A stretch of 64,000 bases of DNA from Streptomyces sp. NBC_00358 (GCF_036099295.1 NZ_CP107976.1:2170001-2234000); one strand, 5' to 3'; counted from the stretch's first letter, positions 7,922 to 16,838 are shown. A program made the numbers and translations. The notes: generated from the sequence alone by a model not told the origin.

Positions 7922-9507
7922 TGGGCGTCCTTGATGCGTGGAGTGCTTGGCGTACGTGGCGTGCGGGGTGCGGGCTTCGTGGCGTGCGGGAGGTCCGGGG
8001 CGCCGCCCTGCGCGGGAAGGAAGTTGATCGGGTGGCTGTCCGTCGCCCACAGATACTGGACCGCGTAGGCCCGCCAGGGACGCCAGGCCGCGGCGCGGGC
8101 CGTCAGGGCCGCCGGGGTGGACGGCAGCCCCAGCTCCCGTGCCGCGCGCCGGATTCCGAGGTCGGTGGGGAGGAAGGCGTCCGGGTCTCCGAGGGCGCGC
8201 ATCGCGATCACGTCGGCGGTCCAGGGGCCGAAGCCGGGGAGCGCGAGGAGTCCGGCCCTGGTCTGCGCCCAGTCGCTCTCCACACCCAAGTGCAGTGTTC
8301 CTTCGGCGAGTCGACCCACGAGCGTGGTGAAGGTGGTGCGCCGGGTGCGGGGCATCGCGAGCGACTCGGGGTCCAGTGCGGCGAGCGCCGAAGGCGCGGG
8401 GAAGAGGTGGGTCAGGCCGCCCTCCGGGTCGTCGACCGGTTCACCGTGCGCGGTGACCAGACGGGCGGCGTGGGTACGTGCCGCGGCCGTGGAGACCTGC
8501 TGGCCCAGTACGGCCCGTACGGCGAACTCGGCCTCGTCGACCGTGCGCGGTACCCGGCGGCCGGGGGCCTTGTCGACCAGAGGCGCCAGCAGCGGGTCCC
8601 TGCGCAACTGGTCGTCGACCGCCACCGGGTCGGCGTCCAGGTCCAGCAGGCGACGGCAGCGGCTGATCGCGACGGACAGGTCGCGCAGGTCGCTGAGGGT
8701 CAGCCGGCACGCGATGTGGTCCGGCATCGGGGTCAGGCCCGCGATGCCGTGCCCGTACGGCAGCCGCAGGGTCCGCCGGTACGCGCCGTCGCGCCACTCC
8801 TCCACCCCGGGCACGGCGGTCGCCGCGAGGTGGCCGAAGAGGTTGTCGGGGTTGAGCGGGGCACGGAAGGGCAGCCGGAGGTTCAGCACTCCGGGCATGC
8901 CCGGGCACCCGGCCGCGGCTCCGGCCCGGTTCTTCGGCAGCCGGGCGCGCAGTTCGCTCGGGGACAGCGCGTAGACCTCGCGGACGGTGTCGTTGAAGGT
9001 GCGGATGGAGGAGAACCCGGCGGCGAAGGCGATCTCGGCCATCGGGAGGGGTGTCGTCTCGATGAGCAGCCGGGCGGTCTGGGCGCGCTGCGCACGGGCG
9101 AGTGCCAGGGGTCCGGCACCCAGTTCGGCCAGGAGCTGGCGCTCGATCTGGCGGGTGCTGTAGCCGAGCCGGGTGGCCAGGCCCGGTACGCCGTCGCGGT
9201 CGACGACGCCGTCGCCGATCAGCCGCATCGCGCGGGCCACCAGGTCGGCGCGGTGGTTCCATTCGGGTGAGCCGGGGCTGGTGTCCGGGCGGCACCGTTT
9301 GCAGGCCCGGAACCCGGCCTGCTGGCAGGCGGCCGCGCTCGGGTAGAAGGTCATGTTCTGCGGCTTCGGCGGCACGACGGGACAACTGGGCCGGCAGTAG
9401 ATCCTCGTCGTCGTCACCGCGGTGAAGAACCATCCGTCGAAGCGCGCGTCCTTCGACCGGACGGCACGCACGCAGCGCTCGGTGTCCGTGTGCATCCCGT
9501 TCTGCAT
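7918..9507 (-). CDS. Ada-AlkA fusion: methyl-sensing AraC regulator plus 3-methyladenine DNA glycosylase II
   Basis: 529 aa with three parts. Residues 10-78 are the Ada zinc domain with Cys38, Cys42, Cys69 and Cys72; Cys38 is the expected methyl acceptor for phosphotriester repair and activation. Residues about 85-190 are an AraC-type double helix-turn-helix, ending FSSIRTFNDTVREVY. The C-terminal half is an AlkA N-domain followed by a HhH-GPD glycosylase; LPGFGPWTADVIAMRALGD precedes the catalytic Asp449 in FLPTDLG. Together with the coupled ogt it forms an adaptive response to alkylation damage, with probable autoregulation. ATGs at 9507 and 9495 are both possible starts and neither has a strong ribosome site. 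The last 25 residues are Pro/Thr-rich. Confidence 0.93.
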   Translation of the reverse strand: MQNGMHTDTERCVRAVRSKDARFDGWFFTAVTTTRIYCRPSCPVVPPKPQNMTFYPSAAACQQAGFRACKRCRPDTSPGSPEWNHRADLVARAMRLIGDGVVDRDGVPGLATRLGYSTRQIERQLLAELGAGPLALARAQRAQTARLLIETTPLPMAEIAFAAGFSSIRTFNDTVREVYALSPSELRARLPKNRAGAAAGCPGMPGVLNLRLPFRAPLNPDNLFGHLAATAVPGVEEWRDGAYRRTLRLPYGHGIAGLTPMPDHIACRLTLSDLRDLSVAISRCRRLLDLDADPVAVDDQLRRDPLLAPLVDKAPGRRVPRTVDEAEFAVRAVLGQQVSTAAARTHAARLVTAHGEPVDDPEGGLTHLFPAPSALAALDPESLAMPRTRRTTFTTLVGRLAEGTLHLGVESDWAQTRAGLLALPGFGPWTADVIAMRALGDPDAFLPTDLGIRRAARELGLPSTPAALTARAAAWRPWRAYAVQYLWATDSHPINFLPAQGGAPDLPHATKPAPRTPRTPSTPRIKDAQ

Positions 9508-9674
9508 GTCTCAAGCATCCGGCACCCCGGAGAGCGGGGCTGGCGAGAATACGACATCTACCTTGCCCGGCCCGTGCCCGGCCCGCGTGCCTCCCGCTCC
9601 CCTCCCGCGACCGGCCCGCCCTCCCACGGCAGGCGAACTTCCGCCCGCCGGTCCAGGGCAGCCGCCGGAAGCCG

Positions 9675-10604
9675 TCAGCGGGCCTCCTCGCCCTGCGCGA
9701 CCTCCACCTCGTGGTGGAACGCGACGACCCCGGCTCCCGAGGCGCCGGCCGAGACGAGGGCGCAGGCGGCGAGGAGGAGGGCGATCAGGGCGGCGGCGCG
9801 CGGGCGGTGCTGCGGAGTGGAGAGCAGGGCCGCGACACGCTGGGGGACGGGACCGCTGGTGGCCGCGGGGGCGAAGTCGGGACGGTCGGAGCGGGCGCCC
9901 CCGGTGGCCAGGGCGGCTCGGGCGATGGCGCGGGCGATCAGCTTCCGGTCCCCCACGGCGACGGCGGCGGCCTCGTCGGCGGCGCGCTCCGCCGCGAGCG
10001 CGACGCTCGCGCGCACCGTGCGCAGACCCGGGTGACAGTGGGCCGCGAGTTCGGACAGGACGAGGAAGCGGTGGTGTCCGCCGGCGTTGTGGGCCCGCTC
10101 GTGGGCGAAGAGCGCCTCACGCTCGTCGGCTCCGAGGCTGCGCAGCATCGCGGTGGTCACGACGATGCGGTGCGGCCGGCCGGGAAGCGCGTAGGCGTCG
10201 GGGTGCGGCGACTCGATGACGCACAGGTCGCCCGCGGCGGGCCGGCGGTCGGCCTGGCTGCGCGCGGAACGGAAGGCGCGCACCTGGCGCAGGGCCGAGC
10301 GGGCGACGGTCCAGACGCCGAGGGTCAGCGCCCCGGTCGCGGCGGCGGCCGCGGGCAGGACGATGAAGTCCGAGGCCGTGCGAAGCGGGTGGACGAGGTC
10401 GCCGAGGCCCGCGAGGAAGGGGAGCTTGAGCAGCCCCGTCAGGACCAGGGCACCCAGCGATGCCACGGAGGCACCGGCCAGCACGACGAGGGCGAGTGTC
10501 ACCGACCACAGCGCGGTCACCGGCGCGAGCCGGTCCAGGCAGCGGCGGGCGAGCGGCCCCAGCGCGAAGGGGACCAGCAGGGGGATCAGCAGCAGGAAGA
10601 TCAT
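9675..10604 (-). CDS. M56-family membrane metallopeptidase (BlaR1/MecR1 protease-domain type)
   Basis: 309 aa integral membrane zinc protease. N-terminal hydrophobic helices at residues 1-18, about 30-60 and 80-100 precede the HExxH motif (His168-Glu169-Arg-Ala-His172), with a downstream Glu-rich segment at 206-213 giving the third ligand. A C-terminal helix near 275-300 ends the protein. Unlike staphylococcal BlaR1/MecR1 it has no extracellular penicillin-binding sensor domain, like the mycobacterial BlaR homologue. Its expected role is to cleave the partner BlaI repressor after a membrane signal. The start (ATG at 10604) overlaps the end of the blaI-like gene by 4 bases, so the two are coupled. 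Confidence 0.9.
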   Translation of the reverse strand: MIFLLLIPLLVPFALGPLARRCLDRLAPVTALWSVTLALVVLAGASVASLGALVLTGLLKLPFLAGLGDLVHPLRTASDFIVLPAAAAATGALTLGVWTVARSALRQVRAFRSARSQADRRPAAGDLCVIESPHPDAYALPGRPHRIVVTTAMLRSLGADEREALFAHERAHNAGGHHRFLVLSELAAHCHPGLRTVRASVALAAERAADEAAAVAVGDRKLIARAIARAALATGGARSDRPDFAPAATSGPVPQRVAALLSTPQHRPRAAALIALLLAACALVSAGASGAGVVAFHHEVEVAQGEEAR

Positions 10605-11020
10605 CCCTCACCCGGTTCCGGACGTGCGTCGGGACCGGGTTCCGGCCGTGCGTCGAAACCCGGTTCCAGCAGGTCCCGCAGGAGTCGCTCGTCGTCGGGG
10701 CTGAGCTGGGCGACGAAGCGGGCCAGCGCGGTCTCCCGGTCGTCGTCCCGGTCGAGTTCGCTGTGCATGCGACGCGCGGTGAGGCCGTGCGGGTCCTGGA
10801 CGGGGAAGTAGGCGTAGCCCCGGCCCAGCCGCTCGCGGCCGACGATCCCCTTCTCGTGCAGCCGGAAGAGAATCGTCGTCACGGTCGTGCGGGCCAGGCC
10901 GGAGTCCAGCTCGCTCTGCACGCGACCGGGTGTGAGCGGCACGCCCGCGGCCCAGAGCGCCGCCATCACGCTGGCCTCCAGCTCACCCGCCGGTCTGCGT
11001 TCGTCCTTGTCACTGCTCAT
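10601..11020 (-). CDS. BlaI/MecI/CopY-family transcriptional repressor (module 1)
   Basis: 139 aa winged-helix repressor. The opening ELEASVMAALWAAGVPLTPGRVQ and TVTTILFRLHEKGIVGRERLGR match the BlaI DNA-binding domain, followed by a dimerisation and cleavage region ending in a repeated Pro/Glu/Gly tail (two copies of DARPEPG). The ATG at 11020 is chosen since longer readings run into the operator region. Two dyads lie just upstream at 11044-11078. The gene is coupled to the M56 protease downstream and diverges from the DedA-PAP2-two-component operon, which it probably represses along with itself. Confidence 0.92.
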   Translation of the reverse strand: MSSDKDERRPAGELEASVMAALWAAGVPLTPGRVQSELDSGLARTTVTTILFRLHEKGIVGRERLGRGYAYFPVQDPHGLTARRMHSELDRDDDRETALARFVAQLSPDDERLLRDLLEPGFDARPEPGPDARPEPGEG

Positions 11021-11043
11021 GGAACGATCCTCACCCCGCCATC

Positions 11044-11078
11044 GTCTACAGTTCAGTAGACCGTCTACAGAATTGTAG
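11044..11078. promoter_or_regulatory. Tandem BlaI-type operator dyads in divergent promoter
   Basis: Two inverted repeats lie 24 to 60 bp upstream of the blaI-like ATG and 40 to 75 bp upstream of the dedA start. They are GTCTAC-N6-GTAGAC (11044-11061) and CTACA-GAAT-TGTAG (11065-11078). The left halves GTCTACAG repeat directly at 19-bp spacing. The TACA/TGTA halves match what is known of BlaI/MecI sites. Binding by the adjacent repressor and control of both directions are inferred. Confidence 0.7.
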
Positions 11079-11117
11079 TCAGACGGGTACGCGTTCGACC
11101 GTGCCCGCCCGTCCAGT

Positions 11118-11807
11118 ATGAGAGGGCCCGCGACGATGGCCGCATCTTTGTTCACAGCGTCACACCTCGCCGTGAATATTCTCAGCGCCCAGTCCCTGCT
11201 CGCCGCCTTCGGCGTACTGGGGGTGGGTGTGGTGATGTTCGCGGAGACCGGCCTGCTGATCGGCTTCTTCCTGCCCGGGGACTCCCTCCTGTTCACGGCC
11301 GGCCTGCTCTGCACGGGATCGGGGCACAACGGCCTCAAACTGTCGCTTCCCCCGCTCCTGATCGCGGCGGCCGTCGGCGCTCTGGTCGGCGCGCAGACCG
11401 GCTACCTGATCGGGCGGAAGGCCGGCGGCGCCCTGCTGTCCCGCGATTCCGCCCCACGGCTCCAGGCGGGCGCGCACCGCGCCGAGGAACTGCTGGAACG
11501 GTACGGCCATGCCAAGGCGATCGTCCTGGCCCGCTTCGTCCCCGTCGTGCGTACGGTGCTGAACCCGATGGCGGGCGCCCTGAAGGTGCCGGTGCGGACG
11601 TTCACCGTGTGGCAGGTGGTCGGCGGCCTCGTCTGGAGCATCGGCCTCACGCTGGGCGGGTACGCGCTGGGTTCCTCCATCCCGAACGTCGACCGCTATC
11701 TGCTCCCGATCATCGCGGTCATCGTCCTCGTGTCCCTGGCCCCGCTCGGCGCGGAGCTGTACCGCTCCCGCCGCGCGGGTGCGGCGCGCAAGGGGGTCCA
11801 GGGATGA
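11118..11807 (+). CDS. DedA family membrane protein
   Basis: 229 aa. It shows the DedA pattern: GFFLPGDSLLFTAGLL near residue 50, a GYLIGRKAGG segment, the acidic/Arg motif region ERYGHAKAIVLARFVPVVRTVLNPMAG cut across residues 130-155, and several hydrophobic helices. Recent work on the family assigns flipping or recycling of undecaprenyl phosphate or other lipids; which applies here is inference. ATG at 11118 is given, but ATG 11136 has a better spaced GAGGG upstream. The stop overlaps the PAP2 gene start (ATGA). First gene of an operon with PAP2, response regulator and kinase, divergent from BlaI/M56 module 1. Confidence 0.87.
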   Translation: MRGPATMAASLFTASHLAVNILSAQSLLAAFGVLGVGVVMFAETGLLIGFFLPGDSLLFTAGLLCTGSGHNGLKLSLPPLLIAAAVGALVGAQTGYLIGRKAGGALLSRDSAPRLQAGAHRAEELLERYGHAKAIVLARFVPVVRTVLNPMAGALKVPVRTFTVWQVVGGLVWSIGLTLGGYALGSSIPNVDRYLLPIIAVIVLVSLAPLGAELYRSRRAGAARKGVQG

Positions 11808-12427
11808 TCCTGGCTTTCGACGGTTCCTCGATCGACGGCTCGGCCTACCGGTACGTGGCCGACCTCGCCCAGGACTCCCCCTCGTGGCTCGACAGCCTGG
11901 TGTCCGTGTGGTCGACGTACGGGCTCGGACTCTTCGCCGTGCTGATGGTGACGGCCTGGTGGCGGGCGCGACGCGAGAGCCCGCGGGCCGCGCTGGCCGC
12001 GCTCGCCGTGCCCGTCGTCGTCGTGGTGGCGTTCGTGGTGGACCTGGGACTGAAGCTGCTGGTGCGCGAGGACCGGCCCTGTCAGAGCCTGCGGGTGGCC
12101 ACGCTGGAGGCGTGCCCGGCACCGGGCGACTGGTCGTTCCCCAGCAATCACGCGGCCATCGCGGCCGCGGCCGCCGTCGCGCTGTTCTTCGTCTCGCGCC
12201 GTCTCGGGAGCCTCGCCGTCGTGGCCGCGGGCCTGATGGCCGCCTCCCGGGTCTGGGTGGGCGCGCACTATCCGCACGACGTCGTGGTCGGTGTGCTGGT
12301 CGGCACCCTGGTCGCGATGGCGATGACGGCGGGCCTGCGCAGGCTGCCCGACGTGTCGGGGCATCCGCTGGCCGCGTCGCGGCTCGGAACCCTGCTCATC
12401 GCGCCCCGGCTCGCGAAGAGCGGGTGA
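11804..12427 (+). CDS. PAP2-family membrane phosphatase
   Basis: 207 aa, about five transmembrane helices. The three phosphatase motifs are visible: KLLVREDRP (KxxxxxxRP), PSNHA in place of PSGH, and SRVWVGAHYPHD (SRxxxxxHxxxD) with the catalytic histidines. It probably dephosphorylates a polyprenyl or phosphatidyl lipid at the outer face of the membrane, for example undecaprenyl pyrophosphate. The start is set by a 4-base overlap with dedA. Sitting with DedA and next to a BlaI operator, it suggests regulated recycling of the wall lipid carrier. The response-regulator gene begins 9 nt after its stop. Confidence 0.88.
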   Translation: MILAFDGSSIDGSAYRYVADLAQDSPSWLDSLVSVWSTYGLGLFAVLMVTAWWRARRESPRAALAALAVPVVVVVAFVVDLGLKLLVREDRPCQSLRVATLEACPAPGDWSFPSNHAAIAAAAAVALFFVSRRLGSLAVVAAGLMAASRVWVGAHYPHDVVVGVLVGTLVAMAMTAGLRRLPDVSGHPLAASRLGTLLIAPRLAKSG

Positions 12428-12436
12428 TCGGGGAGC

Positions 12437-13099
12437 ATGCGTCGGCGGATCCTGGTCGTCGAGGACGACCACGCGCTGCGTGACGTCCTGCGGCGCGGGC
12501 TGCGGGACGAGGGCTTCGACACCGTGCCGGCCCAGGACGGCGCGACCGCGCTGCGGCTCGCCGGGGACGACATCGACGCGGCCGTCCTCGACGTCGGCCT
12601 GCCCGACGCCGACGGCCGGGACGTGTGCCAGGCGATCCGGGCCAACGGCTTCCTCTCCCCCGTGATCTTCCTGACGGCCCACCACCACCTCACCGACCGG
12701 CTGGCGGGCTTCTCCGCGGGCGGCGACGACTACCTGCCCAAGCCGTTCCATCTGACGGAGCTGGCGGCCCGGCTGCGGGCCGCCCTCAAGCGCGCCGGAC
12801 CGGGCCCCGCCGGCACCGCCGGCGACCTGGTACTGGACCCGGTCGCGCACAGCCTGACCGTGCGGGGCCGCCGCGTCGGCCTGACACCGACGGAGTTCCG
12901 CCTGCTGGCGGCGCTGATGACCGCGTCCGGGGACATCGTCAGCCGCCGGGAGCTGATCCGGGCCGGCTGGCCCGAGGGTGCCCAGGTCAGCGACAACACA
13001 CTCGACCAGTACCTGACCCGGCTGCGCCGCAAGCTCCGGGACGGCGGCAGCGAGCTGACCGTCGGGACCGCGCGCGGTATCGGGCACCGCCTGTCATGA
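12437..13099 (+). CDS. OmpR/PhoB-family response regulator
   Basis: 220 aa. The receiver domain (1-115) has the acidic pocket VVEDD and the phosphoacceptor Asp52 in AVLDVGLPDADG, with Thr/Lys switch residues in FLTAH and LPKPF. The C-terminal winged helix (about 125-220) includes TPTEFRLLAAL and DNTLDQYLTRLRRKL. It is preceded by GGGGAG about 9 nt after the PAP2 stop and followed by the partner kinase gene after 64 nt. It probably answers an envelope signal and may control its own operon. Confidence 0.93.
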   Translation: MRRRILVVEDDHALRDVLRRGLRDEGFDTVPAQDGATALRLAGDDIDAAVLDVGLPDADGRDVCQAIRANGFLSPVIFLTAHHHLTDRLAGFSAGGDDYLPKPFHLTELAARLRAALKRAGPGPAGTAGDLVLDPVAHSLTVRGRRVGLTPTEFRLLAALMTASGDIVSRRELIRAGWPEGAQVSDNTLDQYLTRLRRKLRDGGSELTVGTARGIGHRLS

Positions 13100-13163
13100 G
13101 GCCGGGCCCCTCACCCGCCGGGCGGACCGCCGCGGACGGCTTCCCCACCGGAGGCGGGCGCCC

Positions 13164-14528
13164 ATGAGCACGTTCGTCTCCCACTGGCGGCCGCGGACCC
13201 TGCGCGGCCGGCTCTCGCTGGTCGCGCTGACCACCGCCACCCTGCTGATGGTGATCCTCACGGTGGCGTTCAACACCGTGGTACGACGGCACCTCCAGCA
13301 CCAGGCGGACGACGAGCTGCGCACACGGGCCACCGCCGTCGCCGCGACGGTCGACACCAGCGGTGCCCGGGTGCGGGTCCTGGAGACACCGGGCGAGGAA
13401 CTGCTCGACACGAACGTGTGGATCTACGCGGGCGACCGTCTTCTGGAGAAGCCGCCCTCGGCCACCGCCGCCGGCCCGCTCACCCGGGCGGCCGACGCGC
13501 TCGCCGCGCGCGGCGGGGCGCACTGCGCCACCACCCGCGCCCATGGCCAGGTCCGGCTGTGCGCCCGGCCGGTGCCCGGCACCGGCACCGGCGCGACCGT
13601 CGTCACCGCCCTCGACCTGGCCCCGTACCGCGGTTCCGCCGACACCCTGCTCCTCGCGTCGCTCGCCCTCGACGCCGCCATGCTCGCCTGCACGTACGCG
13701 CTGACCCGACTGGCGGTGGGACGTGCCCTGCGTCCCGTGCGCACCATGACCGACCAGGCCACGCGGTGGAGCGCCGTGGTGTCCGACGAACGCTTCGGGA
13801 GCATCGCCCGGCCCACCGAACTCGCCCGGCTGGGCGGCTCGCTGGACGCGCTCCTGGACCGCATCCGGGCCCTGCTGCGCCACGAGAGGCAGCTCACCCA
13901 GGAGTTGTCGCACGAGTTGCGCAATCCGCTCGCCCGGATCATCGCCGAGCTCGACTGGTGGCAGTCCCGGCCGCGCTCCGCCGAGGAGACCCGGATCACG
14001 CAGGAGGCCATAGCGGACGCCGCGCGGTCCATGCGCACGATCTGCGACACGCTGCTCGACGACGCCCGCGAGAGCGCGTCGGCCGCGCCGGGCACCAGCG
14101 AGGCCGTGTCCGTGCTGCGCCGGCTCGCGGAGCGTGCCGCCCGGGCGCGGCCGGAGGTGGAGATCGTCGTCACCGGCCCCGAGGCGGGTCTGGTGGCCGG
14201 GGTGCCGGACGCCCTGCTGGAACGCATCGTCAGCCCGCTGCTCGACAACGCGCTGCGGCACGCGTGCGCCCGCGTCGAGATCCGGGCCGGCGCGCGGCCC
14301 GGTGGCGTCCGCGTGGAGGTCGGCGACGACGGCCCCGGCGTGCCGATGTCGTTCGCGCCGCAGCTCTTCCAGCCGGGCCGCCGCGCCGATCCCGGGGACG
14401 GACACGGCGGGGCGGGCCTCGGGCTGCCGCTCGCGCGGCGCCTGGCCCGCTCCGCCGGCGGCGAGGTGCACCACGAGGAGGCGCGCGCCACGGGCGCGAC
14501 GTTCGTGGTCGGCCTTCCGTCCGGGTGA
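13164..14528 (+). CDS. Sensor histidine kinase, HAMP/HisKA type
   Basis: 454 aa membrane kinase. TM1 is near residues 18-38 and TM2 near 160-182, flanking a roughly 120-residue extracytoplasmic sensor with two Cys (121 and 133) that could pair. HAMP follows at about 183-235, then the H-box ELSHELRNP with His250. ATP-binding boxes are DNALRHA (N), GDDGPGVP (G1) and GAGLGLPLARR (G2). GGAGG at 13150-13154 sets the ATG at 13164. Partner of the response regulator immediately upstream; last gene of the DedA-PAP2 operon, followed by a strong hairpin. Confidence 0.93.
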   Translation: MSTFVSHWRPRTLRGRLSLVALTTATLLMVILTVAFNTVVRRHLQHQADDELRTRATAVAATVDTSGARVRVLETPGEELLDTNVWIYAGDRLLEKPPSATAAGPLTRAADALAARGGAHCATTRAHGQVRLCARPVPGTGTGATVVTALDLAPYRGSADTLLLASLALDAAMLACTYALTRLAVGRALRPVRTMTDQATRWSAVVSDERFGSIARPTELARLGGSLDALLDRIRALLRHERQLTQELSHELRNPLARIIAELDWWQSRPRSAEETRITQEAIADAARSMRTICDTLLDDARESASAAPGTSEAVSVLRRLAERAARARPEVEIVVTGPEAGLVAGVPDALLERIVSPLLDNALRHACARVEIRAGARPGGVRVEVGDDGPGVPMSFAPQLFQPGRRADPGDGHGGAGLGLPLARRLARSAGGEVHHEEARATGATFVVGLPSG

Positions 14529-14631
14529 TGCCCGGGTGATGCCGGTCGGCATCGGGGTGACGTCCGGGGGGACCGCCCGCTCTGGAACGGGCTCACGCGG
14601 TGGTGGCCCGGTCTGCGACGGCGTCGGACGC

Positions 14632-14658
14632 GGAGCGGGCCGCCGTGCGGCCCGCTCC
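14632..14658. terminator. Strong bidirectional hairpin terminator
   Basis: GGAGCGGGCCGC-CGT-GCGGCCCGCTCC is a perfect 12-bp GC stem with a 3-nt loop. It sits between the convergent kinase gene (stop 14528) and the COG4705-like gene (stop 14682). No T-run follows, as is common in Streptomyces. Confidence 0.8.
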
Positions 14659-14681
14659 CCGCGTGACCCCTTCGGTGGCGG

Positions 14682-15530
14682 TCAGCTCGCCGGTACCGCG
14701 GCCCGCTCGGCGGTCGCGACATCGCGTCGGGTGATCGACAGGTACACGACCAGGCCGAGGATGACCGCCAGGAACAGCACACTGGTCACGACCGTGCCGA
14801 AGCCCAGGCCGCCGTCGCCGGTCGGCTGCGAGAGGTAGTCACCGATCGACGCGCCCAGCGGACGGGTCAGGATGTACGCGATCCAGAAGCTGAGCACGGC
14901 GTTCAGGCCGAGCGCGAAGTGCGCGACGGCCACCGCGGCGATCGCGAGACCGAACAGCACGGCGGAGACCCAGTACCCGAGGGCCATGCGCTCGGCGACC
15001 AGGTCACCGGCCGCCGTACCGAGCGCGAAGGTGAACAGCACCGCCAGCCAGTAGTAGGCCTCGCGGGAGAGCGTGTCGACGCTGTGGATGGACAGCGTCC
15101 CCTCGCGGCGGTACCAGACGAAGAAGGTCACGGCGAGGGCGACGGCGAACACGGCGGTGCTGGTCTCCAGCGGCACGCCCAGGTTGTCGGTGAGGTTGTC
15201 GCTGATCAGCGTGCCCACGACGCTGATCAGGGCCACGGCGAGCCAGTACACGCCCGCCCGGTAGGTCTTCGTACGGAACTGGACCACCAGGACGACCGCC
15301 AGCAGGCCGCTCATCAGGAGCGACACACCGGTCAGGCCCATCCCCAGCTTCTCGTTCAGGAGGTCCGCGGCGGTCTCGCCGACCGTCGTGCACAGCACCT
15401 TGATGATCCAGAAGTACGCGGTGACTTCGGGCACCTTGTTCCAGCGCGGGCGATGCCCGGCGGCGTCCGGGGCACCGGTGCGGCCGTACGCCTCAGGAGT
15501 CCCGGAGGTCTCTGTTGTCTCGTAGGTCAT
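14682..15530 (-). CDS. COG4705-like multi-pass membrane protein with four internal repeats
   Basis: 282 aa with about eight transmembrane helices after a 30-residue polar N-terminus. It resembles the uncharacterised membrane-anchored family COG4705. Four related segments can be lined up: TTVGETAADLLNE, SVVGTLISDNLTD, FALGTAAGDLVAE and RPLGASIGDYLSQ. Each has Gly, then an acidic or Thr position, then a conserved Asp in a helix, so the fold looks like a duplicated two-helix unit with four membrane Asp residues. This could line an ion or metal path, but no function is established. Preceded by 'GAGG'-poor sequence; start at the ATG 15530. It ends toward the strong hairpin shared with the kinase gene. 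Confidence 0.75.
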   Translation of the reverse strand: MTYETTETSGTPEAYGRTGAPDAAGHRPRWNKVPEVTAYFWIIKVLCTTVGETAADLLNEKLGMGLTGVSLLMSGLLAVVLVVQFRTKTYRAGVYWLAVALISVVGTLISDNLTDNLGVPLETSTAVFAVALAVTFFVWYRREGTLSIHSVDTLSREAYYWLAVLFTFALGTAAGDLVAERMALGYWVSAVLFGLAIAAVAVAHFALGLNAVLSFWIAYILTRPLGASIGDYLSQPTGDGGLGFGTVVTSVLFLAVILGLVVYLSITRRDVATAERAAVPAS

Positions 15531-15617
15531 GAGGCCAGAGGCTGTCAGCGGAACCCTGAACGCATCCTGACTGCCGCACGCCCCACAAAAGTGCCGTACG
15601 CCCCCGGGCGCGCCGCC

Positions 15618-16838
15618 TCACAGCACCCGGCGGCGGATCAGCACCCCGAGCGCGACCAGTCCCGGCAGCAGGGGAATCCACACGGTGAGCAGCCGGTAGC
15701 CGAGCACCGTCGACGCGGCCGCGCCGCCGGGCGCCCCGGCGAGGGTGAGGGCCAGCACGAGGGCGGCGTCCAGCGAGCCGAGGCCGCCGGGGGTGGGCAG
15801 CAGGACGGCGGCGCTGCTCGCGGCGAGATAGGCGAGGGCCACCCGTTCCGGGGGCAGCGGCAGGCCGATGGCCTGGGCGACGGCGACGACCACGGTGGCG
15901 TGGAGCGCGGCGAAGGCGAGCGAACCGCCCCACAGCGCGGCGGCCCGGGCGGGGAGTTCGTGTACGGCGCGGACGTCGAGCAGTACCGAACGCAGCGCGC
16001 GGCGCAGCGGCCCCACCAGGAGAACCGCGGCGAGGGCGACCACCACCGCGGCCGTCGTCCAGAGGGTCATGGTCCAGCCGCTCATCGGCACCCGGGGGAG
16101 ACGGAGGGCGCCGGGGCAGGCCAGGGCGAGCCCGCCGATCAGCGCGCCGCGTACGACGGTTCCGGCGCAGGCCTTGACCGCGAGCGCGGTCGCGGAGCGG
16201 GCGACGGGCAGTCCGCACCGGGTCAGGAAGCGCAGGTTGACGGCGCCCGCGCCGAGGCCCGAGGGCAGTACGTGGTTGGCGGAAGCGGCCGCGAACTGCA
16301 CCGCCACCAGGCGCCGGGTGGGCAGCGCCTCCGCCACCGCGCCCTGTTGGGCGAGGGCCGAGCACACCCAGGTCGCCAGGGTGGCGACGGCCGCCACCAG
16401 GAGCCAGCCGCGGTCGGCGTGGACGAGCCGGCCGGCTCCCTCCTCGATCACCGGCCAGTGCCCTCGGGCGAGGAACCCCGCGCAGACCAGTACGAGCAGC
16501 GACAGCCCGGCATGCCGGGCCACTCGTCCGTCGCGCGCGGACAGCCGTCGGCCGACCGTCGTCCACCGGCCGTCGGACACCGCGGGAGACGACGGTCCGC
16601 ACGGGCCGGACACCGGCCCGGACGGCACCGGGCCCCGGCTCTCGGTCGTCGGCCCGGGGGCGGGACGGGCGTCGGCGACGGACACCGGTGCGCGGCCGGG
16701 CGGCCCGCTCCCGGCCGGTCCTCGCGTCGGCGCGCCCGCGGGTTCGCCGCCGGGAGCGCGGTCGAGGGCGGCCGCTCGGCGGCCGTGGACCGTCCGCCCC
16801 CGGTGCGCGGGCGGGGGCCCGTCCGGCGGAGAGGTCAC
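15618..16838 (-). CDS. Lysylphosphatidylglycerol synthase-TM/UPF0104 (YbhN-like) membrane protein
   Basis: 406 aa. A proline/arginine-rich, probably disordered N-terminal tail of about 100 residues precedes roughly eight hydrophobic helices. The conserved features of the flippase-like family are seen: QQGAVAEALP, NHVLPSGLGAGAVNLRFL, and near the end LLPTPGGLGSLDAALVLAL. There is no C-terminal aminoacyl-transferase domain, so this is the membrane (flippase) half only. It probably moves a modified or glycosylated lipid across the membrane. Its ATG overlaps the stop of the GT39 gene upstream (4 bases), so glycosyltransferase and flippase are made together under the operators at 18356-18398. Confidence 0.83.
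   Translation of the reverse strand: MTSPPDGPPPAHRGRTVHGRRAAALDRAPGGEPAGAPTRGPAGSGPPGRAPVSVADARPAPGPTTESRGPVPSGPVSGPCGPSSPAVSDGRWTTVGRRLSARDGRVARHAGLSLLVLVCAGFLARGHWPVIEEGAGRLVHADRGWLLVAAVATLATWVCSALAQQGAVAEALPTRRLVAVQFAAASANHVLPSGLGAGAVNLRFLTRCGLPVARSATALAVKACAGTVVRGALIGGLALACPGALRLPRVPMSGWTMTLWTTAAVVVALAAVLLVGPLRRALRSVLLDVRAVHELPARAAALWGGSLAFAALHATVVVAVAQAIGLPLPPERVALAYLAASSAAVLLPTPGGLGSLDAALVLALTLAGAPGGAAASTVLGYRLLTVWIPLLPGLVALGVLIRRRVL

Noticed and set aside
4877..8068. A 1063-codon plus-strand open frame across the ClC, sirtuin and ogt genes
   Set aside because: It is antisense or out of frame to three genes with clear motifs, is compositionally biased (Arg/Gly/Pro/His), and has no recognisable domain. 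Long open frames on all strands are normal at this GC content.
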